The notes: generated by a model not told the origin, from the letters alone. A stretch of DNA of 64,000 bases from Algorimicrobium sediminis (GCF_042684585.1 NZ_JBHULS010000001.1:372001-436000); one strand, 5' to 3'. Counted from the first letter of the stretch, positions 51,473 through 61,083 are shown. Numbers and translations are program-made.

Positions 51473-51480
51473 TACTTTTG
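51473..51480 (+). promoter_or_regulatory. trxB promoter -7 box
   Basis: TACTTTTG, 22 bases upstream of the trxB start codon, fits the Bacteroidetes -7 consensus TAnnTTTG. Confidence 0.5.
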
Positions 51481-51502
51481 TAATATTAATAATAATGATA
51501 CT

Positions 51503-52483
51503 ATGTCTGAAACTATAGAAAAAATTAAATGCCTTATTATTGGGTCAGGACCTGCTGGTTACACAGCAGCTATTTATGCGGCTCGTGCAAATATGAAACC
51601 CGTATTATACCAAGGTTCGCAGCCAGGAGGCCAATTAACTACAACCAACGAAGTAGAAAATTTTCCAGGTTATCCAGATGGTATAACTGGACCTGCCATG
51701 ATGATGGAGTTGCAAAAACAAGCCGAGCGTTTTGAAACAGACGTACGCGATGGTTGGGTAACCAAAGTAGACTTCTCGGGCGATGTTCACAAGGTATGGG
51801 TTAACGATACCAAGGAAATTCATTGCGAAACAGTTATTATTTCTACAGGGGCTTCGGCAAAATACCTGGGCTTGGAGTCTGAACAAAAGTATTTACAATT
51901 AGGCGGTGGCGTTTCTGCATGTGCTGTATGCGATGGCTTTTTTTATAAAAACCAGGAAGTGGTTATTGTAGGTGCAGGCGATAGTGCATGCGAAGAAGCA
52001 CATTACTTATCAAAACTATGCAAAAAAGTAACCATGTTGGTAAGACGCGATGAGTTTAGAGCGTCTAAAATTATGGCAGCACGCGTTCAAAATACACCAA
52101 ACATTACTATTTTGTATAACACTGAAACCGATGAGGTTTTAGGAGACGGACAAGTGGTTACAGGAGTGCGTGTATTTAATAATAAAACAAACGAACGATA
52201 CGAGATTCCAGCTACTGGTTTTTTTGTGGCTATAGGGCATAAACCGAACACAGATATTTTTAAAGACTTTTTGAAGCTAGACGAAACGGGCTATATAATT
52301 AACGAACCTGGTACTTCCAAAACCAACATTCCTGGTGTATTTGTGTCGGGCGATGCAGCAGACCATGTGTACCGCCAAGCCGTTACAGCAGCAGGCACCG
52401 GATGTATGGCAGCACTGGATGCCGAGCGTTATTTAGCAAGTAAAGATGTAAATTTTGAAGTAAGTACGCCAACGTACAATTAA
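51503..52483 (+). CDS. trxB: Thioredoxin-disulfide reductase
   Basis: 326 residues. The FAD-binding motif GSGPAGYTAAIYAARA (14-29) is followed by the redox-active CAVC in ACAVCDG (about 138-144), the NADPH motif GAGDSACEEAHYL and the C-terminal GVFVSGDAADHVYRQAVTAAGTGCMAA. It keeps thioredoxin reduced in the cytoplasm. It is a stand-alone gene with its own promoter and terminator. Confidence 0.95.
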   Translation: MSETIEKIKCLIIGSGPAGYTAAIYAARANMKPVLYQGSQPGGQLTTTNEVENFPGYPDGITGPAMMMELQKQAERFETDVRDGWVTKVDFSGDVHKVWVNDTKEIHCETVIISTGASAKYLGLESEQKYLQLGGGVSACAVCDGFFYKNQEVVIVGAGDSACEEAHYLSKLCKKVTMLVRRDEFRASKIMAARVQNTPNITILYNTETDEVLGDGQVVTGVRVFNNKTNERYEIPATGFFVAIGHKPNTDIFKDFLKLDETGYIINEPGTSKTNIPGVFVSGDAADHVYRQAVTAAGTGCMAALDAERYLASKDVNFEVSTPTYN

Positions 52484-52554
52484 TGCTTGTTCTATTAATA
52501 GCTGTTATTTTTTTGAAAATTAATAGCCTTTTAAAGCAGTAATACACATTTTAA

Positions 52555-52592
52555 AAAAAACCGAAACACGCTATTGTGTTTCGGTTTTTTGT
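52555..52592. terminator. Bidirectional terminator after trxB
   Basis: AACCGAAACAC and GTGTTTCGGTT pair with a 6-nt loop, flanked by A and T runs, between the convergent trxB and PspC genes. Confidence 0.85.
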
Positions 52593-52621
52593 TTTTGGTA
52601 GTATCTAATGCGCTTATTTTG

Positions 52622-54262
52622 TTAATCGGTTGCTGGGCAATCCAAACAAATGATACCATTTTTTGTTATTTTTAAGTAATGTCCTTCCATGCCATTTTCT
52701 AGAAGATCGTTGTAATAACCCGGATTTTTGTGAAAAGAATAGGTGTTATTATCTGCCACCAACACGGTTTGCTCTGGTAAATACAACGTAACTTCAACTA
52801 ACTGATTGCTAAATTTGTTATCAATATCTGTGGTTAAAAAAGGATTTAGCAGCAATGTATTTTGGCTAAAACTATAGTCGTAACGAATATTTTCTGCTCG
52901 ATTTTTGGCCAATAATAAACTACTTCCTTCAGCTTGCTTTTCAACAGTAAGGTAGGCTGTTGTATCTGGGGTAGCTTTTACAATAAACCGAATATTTCTG
53001 TTGTAAATAATTTGTTTGTTAGTATTGGTATAGGCAATGCGGCCAGCTTGGCTGCTACGCTTCATTTTTTTATTATACGTGTGGTTTTCTGCCATTTTCA
53101 CAAAAACGGTATCCAATGCTTTTACAGGTAAGGTTTCTTGTTGTACCGTTTGAGCATCAAATGCGTGTTCCGAAGCATGTTTTATACCTATTACTGCTAA
53201 ACTAATAAGCGCTATAAGCCACAAGCCTAAAAGTGAAAATTTAGCAATATTACCAATAGATTTTAAGTTTGTAACCAATATTTTAAGGCCTAAATAAAAT
53301 ATAAAAAAGAACGGAATTCCAATGCTTAAAAACACCAGTAAGGATGCAAGCCAAATGGGTGTATTTGCAGTATTGGCGGCATCTAGTAATTCAAAACCTG
53401 GAATATTTACAATATCGGTAACGTTTACAGATAGCAATCCAATAAGCAAACTTATAAGGGTGCTGGCACCAATAATAATTAATAACACACCTATAAATTT
53501 AGCTATAACGTTAAAGCAGAAGAGACATACCGCACCTACAGCCTCAAAAAATTTTTGAGAGCTAGACTTTACCTGTTGGCCTTTTTTTTTAAAATTTACA
53601 TGTTTGGCAGCGTCTGATACCGTATCTGATACCGATTTGGCAGTTCCTGATAGCGTATCGCTTACATTTTTGGCTACATCGCTTACATTGTCGAAACCAT
53701 CTTTAATTTTTTTTTCGATATTACTAATGGTAATCGGTTCGCCTTTCATGGATAGTTTGTCTGCCGTACTTTTGGCTTCTGGAATTAATATCCACAATAA
53801 AATATACAGTAAAACACCTGTGCCCGCACCAAATATGAGTAAAATCCATATTAGCCTTATCCAAACAGCATCCAGGCCAAAATAATGTCCTAAACCAGCG
53901 GCTACACCACCTATATATGAGTTTTCGGTGTCTCTAAAAAGCTTTTTACTAGTGGCTGTTTTAGCTTGGCTATTTGGCGCATCTGTAAACATACTATCGT
54001 CCACAATATAATCTTCCGGTTGCCCCATAATAACAATAATGGCATCAACCTCTTTAAGGCCAATTACTTGTTTGTCGTGTGTAACGCGCTCGGTAAATAA
54101 TTCGGCAATACGCGCTTCAATGTCGGCAAGAATTTCATCTTCGCCTGGTTCACCTGCAAAAGATCGTTTAATAGCCTCTAAATAGCCTTGTAATTTTAAA
54201 TATGCATCTTCATCTATATGAAAAAAGATACCAGCCAGATTTATGTTAATTGTTTTATTCAT
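52622..54262 (-). CDS. PspC-domain membrane protein
   Basis: 546 residues. The N-terminal part is a small cytoplasmic region (HIDEDAYLKLQGYLEAIKRS). The PspC domain follows with KKLFRDTENSYIGGVAAGLGHYFGLDAVWIRLI (about 106-137) and two helices. A middle of about 60 residues repeats VSDT/SGT/AKSVSD. More helices and a C-terminal soluble beta region complete it. Proteins of this type control envelope stress, often with a PadR regulator. It lies eight bases downstream of the PadR gene, slightly overlapping it. Confidence 0.85.
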   Translation of the reverse strand: MNKTININLAGIFFHIDEDAYLKLQGYLEAIKRSFAGEPGEDEILADIEARIAELFTERVTHDKQVIGLKEVDAIIVIMGQPEDYIVDDSMFTDAPNSQAKTATSKKLFRDTENSYIGGVAAGLGHYFGLDAVWIRLIWILLIFGAGTGVLLYILLWILIPEAKSTADKLSMKGEPITISNIEKKIKDGFDNVSDVAKNVSDTLSGTAKSVSDTVSDAAKHVNFKKKGQQVKSSSQKFFEAVGAVCLFCFNVIAKFIGVLLIIIGASTLISLLIGLLSVNVTDIVNIPGFELLDAANTANTPIWLASLLVFLSIGIPFFFIFYLGLKILVTNLKSIGNIAKFSLLGLWLIALISLAVIGIKHASEHAFDAQTVQQETLPVKALDTVFVKMAENHTYNKKMKRSSQAGRIAYTNTNKQIIYNRNIRFIVKATPDTTAYLTVEKQAEGSSLLLAKNRAENIRYDYSFSQNTLLLNPFLTTDIDNKFSNQLVEVTLYLPEQTVLVADNNTYSFHKNPGYYNDLLENGMEGHYLKITKNGIICLDCPATD

Positions 54263-54599
54263 TGTCGTGTTTTTTGTTTTGTGTTACTATACTTACAGCA
54301 TGTTGTAGTTCGGTCCAGGTTGTGGTAAGCTCATCCAGAAATAATTGCCCGTTTGGAGTAAGGCCATAATATTTTCGTGGCGGACCAGAAGTGGACTCTT
54401 CCCAACGGTAGTGCAACAATTCGGCATTTTTAAGTCTGGTTAAAAGCGGATAAATTGTGCCTTCTACCACCAATAATTTAGCATCTTTAAGGGTCTGTAA
54501 AATTTCGGCTACGTAGGCATCGTTGTCTTTAAGCACCGATAAAATACAGTATTCTAAAACACCCTTTCGCATTTGTGCTTTCGTATTTTCTATTTTCAT
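54255..54599 (-). CDS. PadR-family transcription regulator
   Basis: 114 residues from the ATG at 54599; an ATG at 54626 would add nine residues. It has the PadR winged helix: MRKGVLEYCILSVLKDNDAYVAEILQTLKD, then VVEGTIYPLLTRLKNAELLHYRWE and GPPRKYYGLTPNG. It overlaps the PspC gene by eight bases and is likely its regulator, since PadR proteins are usually autoregulatory. Confidence 0.9.
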   Translation of the reverse strand: MKIENTKAQMRKGVLEYCILSVLKDNDAYVAEILQTLKDAKLLVVEGTIYPLLTRLKNAELLHYRWEESTSGPPRKYYGLTPNGQLFLDELTTTWTELQHAVSIVTQNKKHDNE

Positions 54600-54709
54600 G
54601 TGTGTATGTCGTTTTGCAGAAAACATAGGTTATTATACCGGTTTTCTTTTAGGTTTTTTACATTTTTTATGGGTTTCATATGCTGTAGTGTTATTGCCTT
54701 TAAAGCCTG

Positions 54710-55156
54710 TTATTTTAAAAAATTTATAGTTAAAGGATAGTTGTAAATATTACCGTTTCGGGCTGCTAATGCGGCTTTTATTATAAAAATAAATTCCAAA
54801 ATAAATCCTGTAATAAGCAGGATACCTAATATGCTTAAAGTATATATAACATATACAGGCATCGTAACAGTTTCTAGAAATTGCTGCCAGTTTTCAGGTG
54901 TAAAACCTTCCAAACCGGCAATTAAATTATAGGCTAACAATAGTAAAGTAAGACTGCCTATAAATAAAATATACAGCGTAATACTAATTTGAAAGTTAAT
55001 AGCCTGTTTACCGTGAGCATCCAAAAATTCAGATTTCTTTTTATGGAGTAGCCAAAAAATTAAGGGACCAATAAAATTTCCAAAAGGAATAAAGTACCTT
55101 GAAAAAATAGAAAGGTGCAAAAAAGTACCTAGATGTTTTTGATGTGTGTTTGGCAT
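54710..55156 (-). CDS. DUF4870-family membrane protein
   Basis: 148 residues with three or four helices and the core HLSIFSRYFIPFGNFIGPLIFWLLHKKKSEFLDAHGKQAINFQ near the start, which matches DUF4870/Tic20-like proteins. The function is unknown. It lies upstream of padR-pspC in the same direction with a gap of about 110 bases. Confidence 0.8.
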   Translation of the reverse strand: MPNTHQKHLGTFLHLSIFSRYFIPFGNFIGPLIFWLLHKKKSEFLDAHGKQAINFQISITLYILFIGSLTLLLLAYNLIAGLEGFTPENWQQFLETVTMPVYVIYTLSILGILLITGFILEFIFIIKAALAARNGNIYNYPLTINFLK

Positions 55157-55297
55157 TTTAAAAAGTATATAATAGTTTCTTATGCAAATATATATATTTT
55201 AAATAGTATTATGTAATACAAAGTACCTAATTTTAACACAGAATTAACATATATGTATTGGTATATTTTCAATATATTTAAAGCATAATCGAACTAT

Positions 55298-55762
55298 ATG
55301 CCACTTTCTCCTTCAAAAATTAACACTTTTCTATTTTTTAAATTACCCGCTGCTTACATTGCAGGTGTGCGGGTTCGGGATGTTAATAAAAGTAGCTGTG
55401 TGGTTTCTGTAAAGCATAAATGGATAAATCAGAATCCGTTTAAATCCATGTTTTGGGCGGTTCAGGGTATGGCGGCCGAACTTGCTACGGGTGCTTTAGT
55501 GATGCAAAAAATTAGAGAGTATGGGAAGCCTATCTCCATGCTGGTATTAGCTAATAACGCCCGATTTTACAAAAAAGCTACAGGAAAAATAATATTTACC
55601 TGTAAAGATGGCGACTCACTAGATGCTGCCGTACATAAGGCCATACAAACAGGCGTGGGCCAAACAATCTGGATGCATGCAGTTGGTACTAATGAAAACG
55701 GTATTGTGGTAGCGGAATTTAATTTTGAATGGACGCTTAAATTAAAAGAACCTTCAGACTAA
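55298..55762 (+). CDS. DUF4442 hotdog-fold thioesterase-like protein
   Basis: 154 residues with SKINTFLFFKLPAAYIAGVRV near the start, CVVSVKHKWINQNPFKSMFWAVQGMAAELATG (about 32-63) and a C-terminal GIVVAEFNFEWTLK. This is the DUF4442 hotdog pattern. It may hydrolyse or bind an acyl-CoA. No partner is evident. Confidence 0.75.
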   Translation: MPLSPSKINTFLFFKLPAAYIAGVRVRDVNKSSCVVSVKHKWINQNPFKSMFWAVQGMAAELATGALVMQKIREYGKPISMLVLANNARFYKKATGKIIFTCKDGDSLDAAVHKAIQTGVGQTIWMHAVGTNENGIVVAEFNFEWTLKLKEPSD

Positions 55763-55860
55763 TGAAAAACATGGTTAAGCGTATGCTTTTTCGCAGGATT
55801 AAGTTTTTGGACTTCTCCAAATAATATTAAAAATAACAACTAACTTTAAAATTTAAAATC

Positions 55861-56661
55861 ATGGAACCTCACGAAATAGATTACGCTATTTATGGCGAAG
55901 AAATGCAATATGTAGAAATTGAATTGGATCCGCAAGAGGGTGTTATTGCCGAAGCAGGTAGTTTTATGATGATGGATAATGGTATAAAAATGGAAACTAT
56001 TTTTGGCGATGGTTCCGCTAAAAACAAAGGGTTATTAGGGGCTTTATTTGGAGCTGGAAAGCGTATTTTAACTGGAGAAAGTTTATTTATGACAGTATTT
56101 TATAACTCACAAGCAGGCAAGGCTCGCGTGAGTTTTGCTTCGCCATACCCCGGAAAAATTATACCTATTAATTTAACCGCTTTTAATGGAAGATTTATTT
56201 GCCAAAAAGATGCGTTTTTGTGCGCAGCCAAAGGTGTAAGTGTTGGTATTGAGTTTAGCAAGCGTTTGGGTCGCGGACTTTTTGGTGGTGAGGGCTTTAT
56301 TATGCAAAAATTGGAAGGTAATGGCATGGCATTTGTTCACGCGGGTGGCACTTTGGCAAAACGTGTATTACAGGCAGGCGAAACCCTTAAGGTAGATACA
56401 GGTTGTATTGTTGGCTTTACAGATACAGTAGATTACGATGTGGAATTTGTGGGCGGTATAAAAAATAGTTTTTTTGGTGGCGAAGGCTTATTTTTTGCCA
56501 AACTGCAAGGTCCGGGCACCGTATATATTCAGTCTTTGCCTTTTAGCAGATTAGCGGGTAGGGTCCTGGCTGCCGCACCACAAGGAGGCGATACCAAAAA
56601 AGGAGAAGGCAGTATTTTAGGTGGTATTGGCAATTTACTTGATGGCGATAATAAGTTTTAA
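55861..56661 (+). CDS. TIGR00266/AIM24-family protein
   Basis: 266 residues of repeating beta-strands and glycine-rich loops: AGSFMMMDNGIKMET, FGAGKRILTGESLFMTVF, GRGLFGGEGFIMQKLEGNGMAFVHAGG and SFFGGEGLFFAKLQGPGTVY. This is the TIGR00266 domain. Bacterial members are soluble and of unknown role. It sits alone between a small gap and a terminator region. Confidence 0.85.
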   Translation: MEPHEIDYAIYGEEMQYVEIELDPQEGVIAEAGSFMMMDNGIKMETIFGDGSAKNKGLLGALFGAGKRILTGESLFMTVFYNSQAGKARVSFASPYPGKIIPINLTAFNGRFICQKDAFLCAAKGVSVGIEFSKRLGRGLFGGEGFIMQKLEGNGMAFVHAGGTLAKRVLQAGETLKVDTGCIVGFTDTVDYDVEFVGGIKNSFFGGEGLFFAKLQGPGTVYIQSLPFSRLAGRVLAAAPQGGDTKKGEGSILGGIGNLLDGDNKF

Positions 56662-56871
56662 AATAACCCTAAACCTATTAATAGTTGGTATTAAAGGAAA
56701 ACAATTAATGAGTTAAATTTATTTGTTTTAAAAAAACCTAGGCACACTATTAATTCGTTAAAGTTTTGTTTAAACATTCTAAATAGTATGAATTTTTCAC
56801 TATATTTAAGAAGTAATAATAAAAACAACGCCTATAACAGAACAGTACTTTTTAACTTAAAATTTTAAAAA

Positions 56872-57069
56872 ATGGCAAGAGCAATGTTTGAGTACACCAA
56901 AATGGTACTTAATAAAGTTAGTTTTGATGCTACGTTGTTTTGCAAGGAAGTACAAAAAGCGCTTCAACGTTTATTACCTTACGAAATTGAAGAGCTTAAG
57001 GTTTACATTGAATCTTTAGTACAGCAAAACCCCGAATTGGACCAATGTTTAATTTATTTAAAAACCTAA
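56872..57069 (+). CDS. Small conserved flavobacterial protein
   Basis: 65 residues: MARAMFEYTKMVLNKVSFD, CKEVQKALQRLLPYEIEEL and a C-terminal helix. No domain is recognised. It is a stand-alone gene followed by a terminator. Confidence 0.65.
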   Translation: MARAMFEYTKMVLNKVSFDATLFCKEVQKALQRLLPYEIEELKVYIESLVQQNPELDQCLIYLKT

Positions 57070-57081
57070 AAGAAAATTATA

Positions 57082-57118
57082 AAAAAAGTGACCTTAAAAA
57101 CAGGTCGCTTTTTTTATT
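57082..57118. terminator. Bidirectional terminator
   Basis: AAGTGACCT and AGGTCGCTT pair (with G-T) between A and T runs. It lies between the small protein gene and the oxyR-like gene, whose stop codon it overlaps. Confidence 0.7.
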
Positions 57119-58052
57119 TGGATAGCGGACTAATTATTTTAACATTCTGAAAAGCAATTGCGCCCCTTATTATACCAGAAATTACGCCATGCATGGCATC
57201 GATAATTTGCATTTTTAACTCGCTTTTATGATAGAGTAAACTCACTTCGCGTGCGGGTGTTGGCTCGTTAAAAAAGCGTAAGTTTTTTTTGGCTTTGTCA
57301 CTTAAATCTATGGTATGTAAATAAGGTAAAAGTGTCATTCCTAAACCTTCGTTGGATAGTTTAACCAAGGTTTCTATGCTACCACTTTCCAGCTGAAACT
57401 GATCGTCTATTTGGTTTTTGAACGCTTTGCAAAGGTTAATAACACCGTCCCTAAAACAATGACCATCCTGTAATAAAAGCATATCGTCTATTTCTAAATC
57501 GGTTGTCTCCAATGTAACTTTTTTATGTAAACGATGATTTTCAGGTATATAACCTACAAATGGTTCAAAAAACAGCACGCGCTCTTTTATAGCCTCATGC
57601 TCTAAAGGCGTTGCAGCAATAGCAGCATCCAGATGTCCTTCTGTAAGCCTGGCTATGATGTCTTCGGTGGTAAGTTCTTCTATTTTTAATTTAATTTTGG
57701 GGTATTTTTTTATGAATGCCTTCAAAAACATGGGCAATAAGGTTGGCATAATAGTAGGAATAATTCCTAGCTTAAATTCGCCGCCAATAAAGCCCTTTTC
57801 TTGATCTACAATATCCTGAATGCGATACGATTCGTTTACAATATTCTTGGCCTGATTAACAATTTTTTTGCCAACTTCTGTTAGTTCTATGGGTTTTTTA
57901 CTTCTATCAAAAATTAAAACATCCAATTCGTCTTCTAATTTTTGAATTTGCATACTTAAAGTAGGCTGGGTTACAAAGCATTTTTCGGCTGCTTTGGTAA
58001 AGTTTTGCTGTTCGGCAACGGCTAACACGTAGTACAGTTGGGTAATGGTCAT
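57114..58052 (-). CDS. oxyR: OxyR-like LysR regulator
   Basis: 312 residues from the ATG at 58052; the upstream ATG at 58061 would add three. The N-terminal helix-turn-helix reads QLYYVLAVAEQQNFTKAAEKCFVTQPTLSMQIQKLEDEL (about 4-42). The sensor domain carries HCFRDGVINLC (about 195-205), whose Cys pair matches the redox Cys of OxyR. It is divergent from dps with a 12-bp palindrome between them. It most likely activates dps and other peroxide genes. Confidence 0.85.
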   Translation of the reverse strand: MTITQLYYVLAVAEQQNFTKAAEKCFVTQPTLSMQIQKLEDELDVLIFDRSKKPIELTEVGKKIVNQAKNIVNESYRIQDIVDQEKGFIGGEFKLGIIPTIMPTLLPMFLKAFIKKYPKIKLKIEELTTEDIIARLTEGHLDAAIAATPLEHEAIKERVLFFEPFVGYIPENHRLHKKVTLETTDLEIDDMLLLQDGHCFRDGVINLCKAFKNQIDDQFQLESGSIETLVKLSNEGLGMTLLPYLHTIDLSDKAKKNLRFFNEPTPAREVSLLYHKSELKMQIIDAMHGVISGIIRGAIAFQNVKIISPLSK

Positions 58053-58110
58053 GAATATCAATTTAGACTATAAAAATATAAAATGTATCAATAAAACTTA
58101 TGTAAAAAGC

Positions 58111-58134
58111 ACGTAAATATTGCGTAAATTTACG
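58111..58134. promoter_or_regulatory. Palindrome between oxyR and dps
   Basis: A perfect 12-bp palindrome CGTAAATTTACG (58123-58134) is preceded by ACGTAAAT (58111-58118). It is centred in the short gap between the divergent genes, where OxyR is expected to bind. Confidence 0.5.
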
Positions 58135-58151
58135 TTGAACCAAAAAAGAAG

Positions 58152-58637
58152 ATGATTATGACATTAAACACAATTGGATTAAGCCAATCGAAAACGAAAG
58201 ATATTGCAAAAGATTTAAATGTGCTGTTAGCAAATTTCCAGGTTTACTACCAAAATTTACGCGGTGTACACTGGAATATTAGAGGAAAACGTTTCTTTGA
58301 CTTACATGTAAAATTTGAGGAATTGTATACCGATGCTAATATGAAAGTAGATGAAATAGCAGAACGTATCCTGACCCTAGGCGAAACGCCTTTACATACT
58401 TTTGAAGATTATACAAAAGCGGCTAAAGTTCCTGTTGGTAAAAATGTGTCGGAAGATGAAAAAACAGTGCGTTTAATTGTAGATTCGCTTTCTGAATTGC
58501 TTAAAATAGAACGTCAAATTTTAAATAAAACCGATGAGGTAGGGGACGAGGGTACCAATGCCATGATGAGTGATTTTATTACCGAACAAGAAAAAATAGT
58601 TTGGATGTTTAAAGCTTGGTTAAACGAAACCGTGTAA
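58152..58637 (+). CDS. dps: Dps-family ferritin-like DNA-protection protein
   Basis: 161 residues (159 if the second ATG at 58158 is used). The ferroxidase signature is clear: YYQNLRGVHWNIRGKRFFDLHVKFEELYTDANMKVDEIAERILTLG (about 33-77). Dps stores iron and protects DNA from peroxide. It is divergent from oxyR and ends in a good terminator. Confidence 0.95.
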   Translation: MIMTLNTIGLSQSKTKDIAKDLNVLLANFQVYYQNLRGVHWNIRGKRFFDLHVKFEELYTDANMKVDEIAERILTLGETPLHTFEDYTKAAKVPVGKNVSEDEKTVRLIVDSLSELLKIERQILNKTDEVGDEGTNAMMSDFITEQEKIVWMFKAWLNETV

Positions 58638-58662
58638 AACGGTTGTTATAAATTTTTAAATT

Positions 58663-58708
58663 ACAAAGCGATTTATGCTCATAACCCAGCATAAATCGCT
58701 TTTTTTTG
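58663..58708 (+). terminator. Terminator after dps
   Basis: AAAGCGATTTATGC and GCATAAATCGCTTT form a 14-bp stem followed by T. Confidence 0.85.
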
Positions 58709-58740
58709 CCTAACCTTTAATTACAATACATTTGGTAATT

Positions 58741-60072
58741 TTATAGTAGTCCGCGTGCTTTAATTTCTAAATACTTATTAATGGTATTTAAGGTTAAATC
58801 TTCGGGAGCTGTTAACATACTTTGAATGCCGTGTTTTTGTAATTCATTTACAATTTGTTTTTTCTCGAAAATAAATTTTTCGGCTATGGTTTTTTCAAAG
58901 ATTTCGTAGGTGTTTTTTGCTGTTTTTTGGGTGAGTTTATGCAGTTCGGTGTTTTCAAAAAAGATAACTACCAGTACGTGGTTTTTAGCCATGGCTTTCA
59001 AATAAGGTAATTGCCTGTGAAGTGCGTCTAAAGTTTCAAAATTAGTATATAGTAAAAGCAAACTACGTTGGTTTAAATACCGCTTCATGTCTATATACAA
59101 TCGTGAAAAATCCGATTCAGCAAAATCTGTATCCAAATTATATAGCGTTTCCATAATTTGGTTCATTTGGGAAGGCCTGCGTTCTGCAGACACTTTATTA
59201 GAAACCTGTTTAGAGAAGGCAAACATACCCGCTTTATCTTGCTTTTTTAAGGCAATATTACTAATTACCAAAGTGGCGTTTATGGCGTAATCCAGCAGGC
59301 TTAACCCTTTAAAAGGCATTTTCATAACACGGCCTTTATCGATAACGCTGTAAATGGGCTGCGAGCGTTCGTCTTGAAACTGATTTACCATCATTTGGTT
59401 CCGTTTGGCAGTGGCTTTCCAATTTATGGTTCTAATATCATCGCCTGGCACATAGTCCTTTATTTGCTCAAACTCCATAGTATGCCCAATACTACGAATT
59501 TTTTTTAAGCCAAATTCGAATAGCTTGTTGGAGAAAGCAATAAGCATATACTTTTTTAGTTGTAAAAAAGACGGGTAATTTGGTACCATGGCATTATGGC
59601 CAAACTGAAAGCGTCTGGTTACTAATCCAATGGGCGAGGTGACGTACACATTAAGGTAACCAAAATGATATTCGCCACGCTGCAAAGGACGTAGGGTATA
59701 GGTTATTTTTTTATCGGAAAGTTTGTTTAAAGCTGTAAGAATTTGAAAGTCGCGTTTTTGATACTGTACCGGAAGCTCGTCTATTAGTTTTAGCTTTACA
59801 TTAAAATTATACGCGTTGTGTAGGGTAATTAGGATGGGGTTGTTATCGCCATTACTTAACTTTTTTGGTAAAACCCGATTAGCCTGTAACCCGTTTTGTT
59901 TAAAAAGTAATAACGTATCGGTAAGTACCAGCAGCCCAAAAACCGTTAGTAAAAAAATGCTAATAGGCAGCCAACCTGGTATTTGGTAGGCCATTATAAA
60001 TAGAAATACAAACCCTATTAAAATGGTAAAAAACCGCGACTCTAAATATGTATGTTTAACAATACGTTTCAA
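58741..60072 (-). CDS. DUF58-domain membrane protein
   Basis: 443 residues. Two N-terminal helices (about 12-55), a beta-rich middle and the DUF58 signature MEFEQIKDYVPGDDIRTINWKATAKRNQMMVNQFQDERSQPIY (about 199-241) are followed by a von Willebrand-like fold with DKGRVM. It follows the MoxR ATPase immediately in the operon. These pairs work with the MoxR chaperone on envelope or protein maturation tasks. Confidence 0.9.
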   Translation of the reverse strand: MKRIVKHTYLESRFFTILIGFVFLFIMAYQIPGWLPISIFLLTVFGLLVLTDTLLLFKQNGLQANRVLPKKLSNGDNNPILITLHNAYNFNVKLKLIDELPVQYQKRDFQILTALNKLSDKKITYTLRPLQRGEYHFGYLNVYVTSPIGLVTRRFQFGHNAMVPNYPSFLQLKKYMLIAFSNKLFEFGLKKIRSIGHTMEFEQIKDYVPGDDIRTINWKATAKRNQMMVNQFQDERSQPIYSVIDKGRVMKMPFKGLSLLDYAINATLVISNIALKKQDKAGMFAFSKQVSNKVSAERRPSQMNQIMETLYNLDTDFAESDFSRLYIDMKRYLNQRSLLLLYTNFETLDALHRQLPYLKAMAKNHVLVVIFFENTELHKLTQKTAKNTYEIFEKTIAEKFIFEKKQIVNELQKHGIQSMLTAPEDLTLNTINKYLEIKARGLL

Positions 60073-61083
60073 TTACCTAGGTATTTCAATAGTTTCTAAT
60101 ATTAAATCGACTACTTTATCTACGGTAAAAGCTTCCATTTCGCGTTCTGGTGTTAACACTAATCGGTGTTGCAAGACGGCTTTAGCACAACGTTTTATAT
60201 CGTCTGGCGTTACAAAATCGCGTCCTTGAATAGCAGCATTGGCTTTAGCTGCATTTAGGATAGCAATAGAGGCTCTTGGCGATGCGCCTAGGTATAAATT
60301 GGCATTGTTACGTGTGTTGTTTACAATAGAGGCTATGTAATGTAGTAGGTTATCTTCAACCAAAATTTGTTTAATTAAGGTTTGGTATTTTAGTATTTCG
60401 GAAGCATTTAAAACAGGGGTAATTGTGCTATAATCTAACTGGTCCGCTCGTTTGTGGTTTTCGGTTAAAATTTGCACTTCTTCATCTAACGAAGGATAGT
60501 TTACGGTAACTTTAAATAAAAACCGATCTAATTGGGCTTCTGGTAAGCGGTAGGTTCCTTCTTGTTCTATGGGGTTTTGTGTGGCAAAGACAAGAAAGGG
60601 CGCTTCCATTAAAAATTCGTTATTATCTATGGTTATTTGGCGTTCTGCCATAACTTCAAATAAGGCGGCTTGAGTTTTGGCAGGAGCTCTGTTTATTTCA
60701 TCAATTAATACAATATTTGAAAAAATAGGCCCTTTTTTATACTCAAATTCGTTTGTTTTAACATTAAAAATGGAGGTGCCTAAAATATCGCTTGGCATTA
60801 AGTCTGGTGTAAACTGAATTCTACTAAAGTCTACATCCAGTGTTCGTGCCAGTAATTTGGCTGTAACGGTTTTAGCAACACCCGGAACACCCTCTATTAA
60901 AGTATGCCCATTGGCGAGTATTGAAATAATTAAGAGTTCTATCAGCTCGTTCTGACCAACAATAATTTTTCCAATTTCTTGTTTTATCTGCGTTACATGG
61001 GCTTGCAATGGCTTTAAATCTATTCTGTTGGAAAAGTGTAAATTATCGTTTTCGGCGTGTTCGTTATGATTGGTGTCTTCCAT
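60073..61083 (-). CDS. MoxR-family AAA+ ATPase
   Basis: 336 residues. Walker A EGVPGVAKT (about 59-67), Walker B IVLIDEINRAPAKTQ (about 123-137) and the sensor-1 Asn in FATQNPIEQEGTYRLPEAQLDRF (about 164-186) are complete. The gene touches DUF4350 by one base and the DUF58 gene directly, so they are one operon. MoxR proteins act as chaperones for membrane or periplasmic complexes. Confidence 0.95.
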   Translation of the reverse strand: MEDTNHNEHAENDNLHFSNRIDLKPLQAHVTQIKQEIGKIIVGQNELIELLIISILANGHTLIEGVPGVAKTVTAKLLARTLDVDFSRIQFTPDLMPSDILGTSIFNVKTNEFEYKKGPIFSNIVLIDEINRAPAKTQAALFEVMAERQITIDNNEFLMEAPFLVFATQNPIEQEGTYRLPEAQLDRFLFKVTVNYPSLDEEVQILTENHKRADQLDYSTITPVLNASEILKYQTLIKQILVEDNLLHYIASIVNNTRNNANLYLGASPRASIAILNAAKANAAIQGRDFVTPDDIKRCAKAVLQHRLVLTPEREMEAFTVDKVVDLILETIEIPR

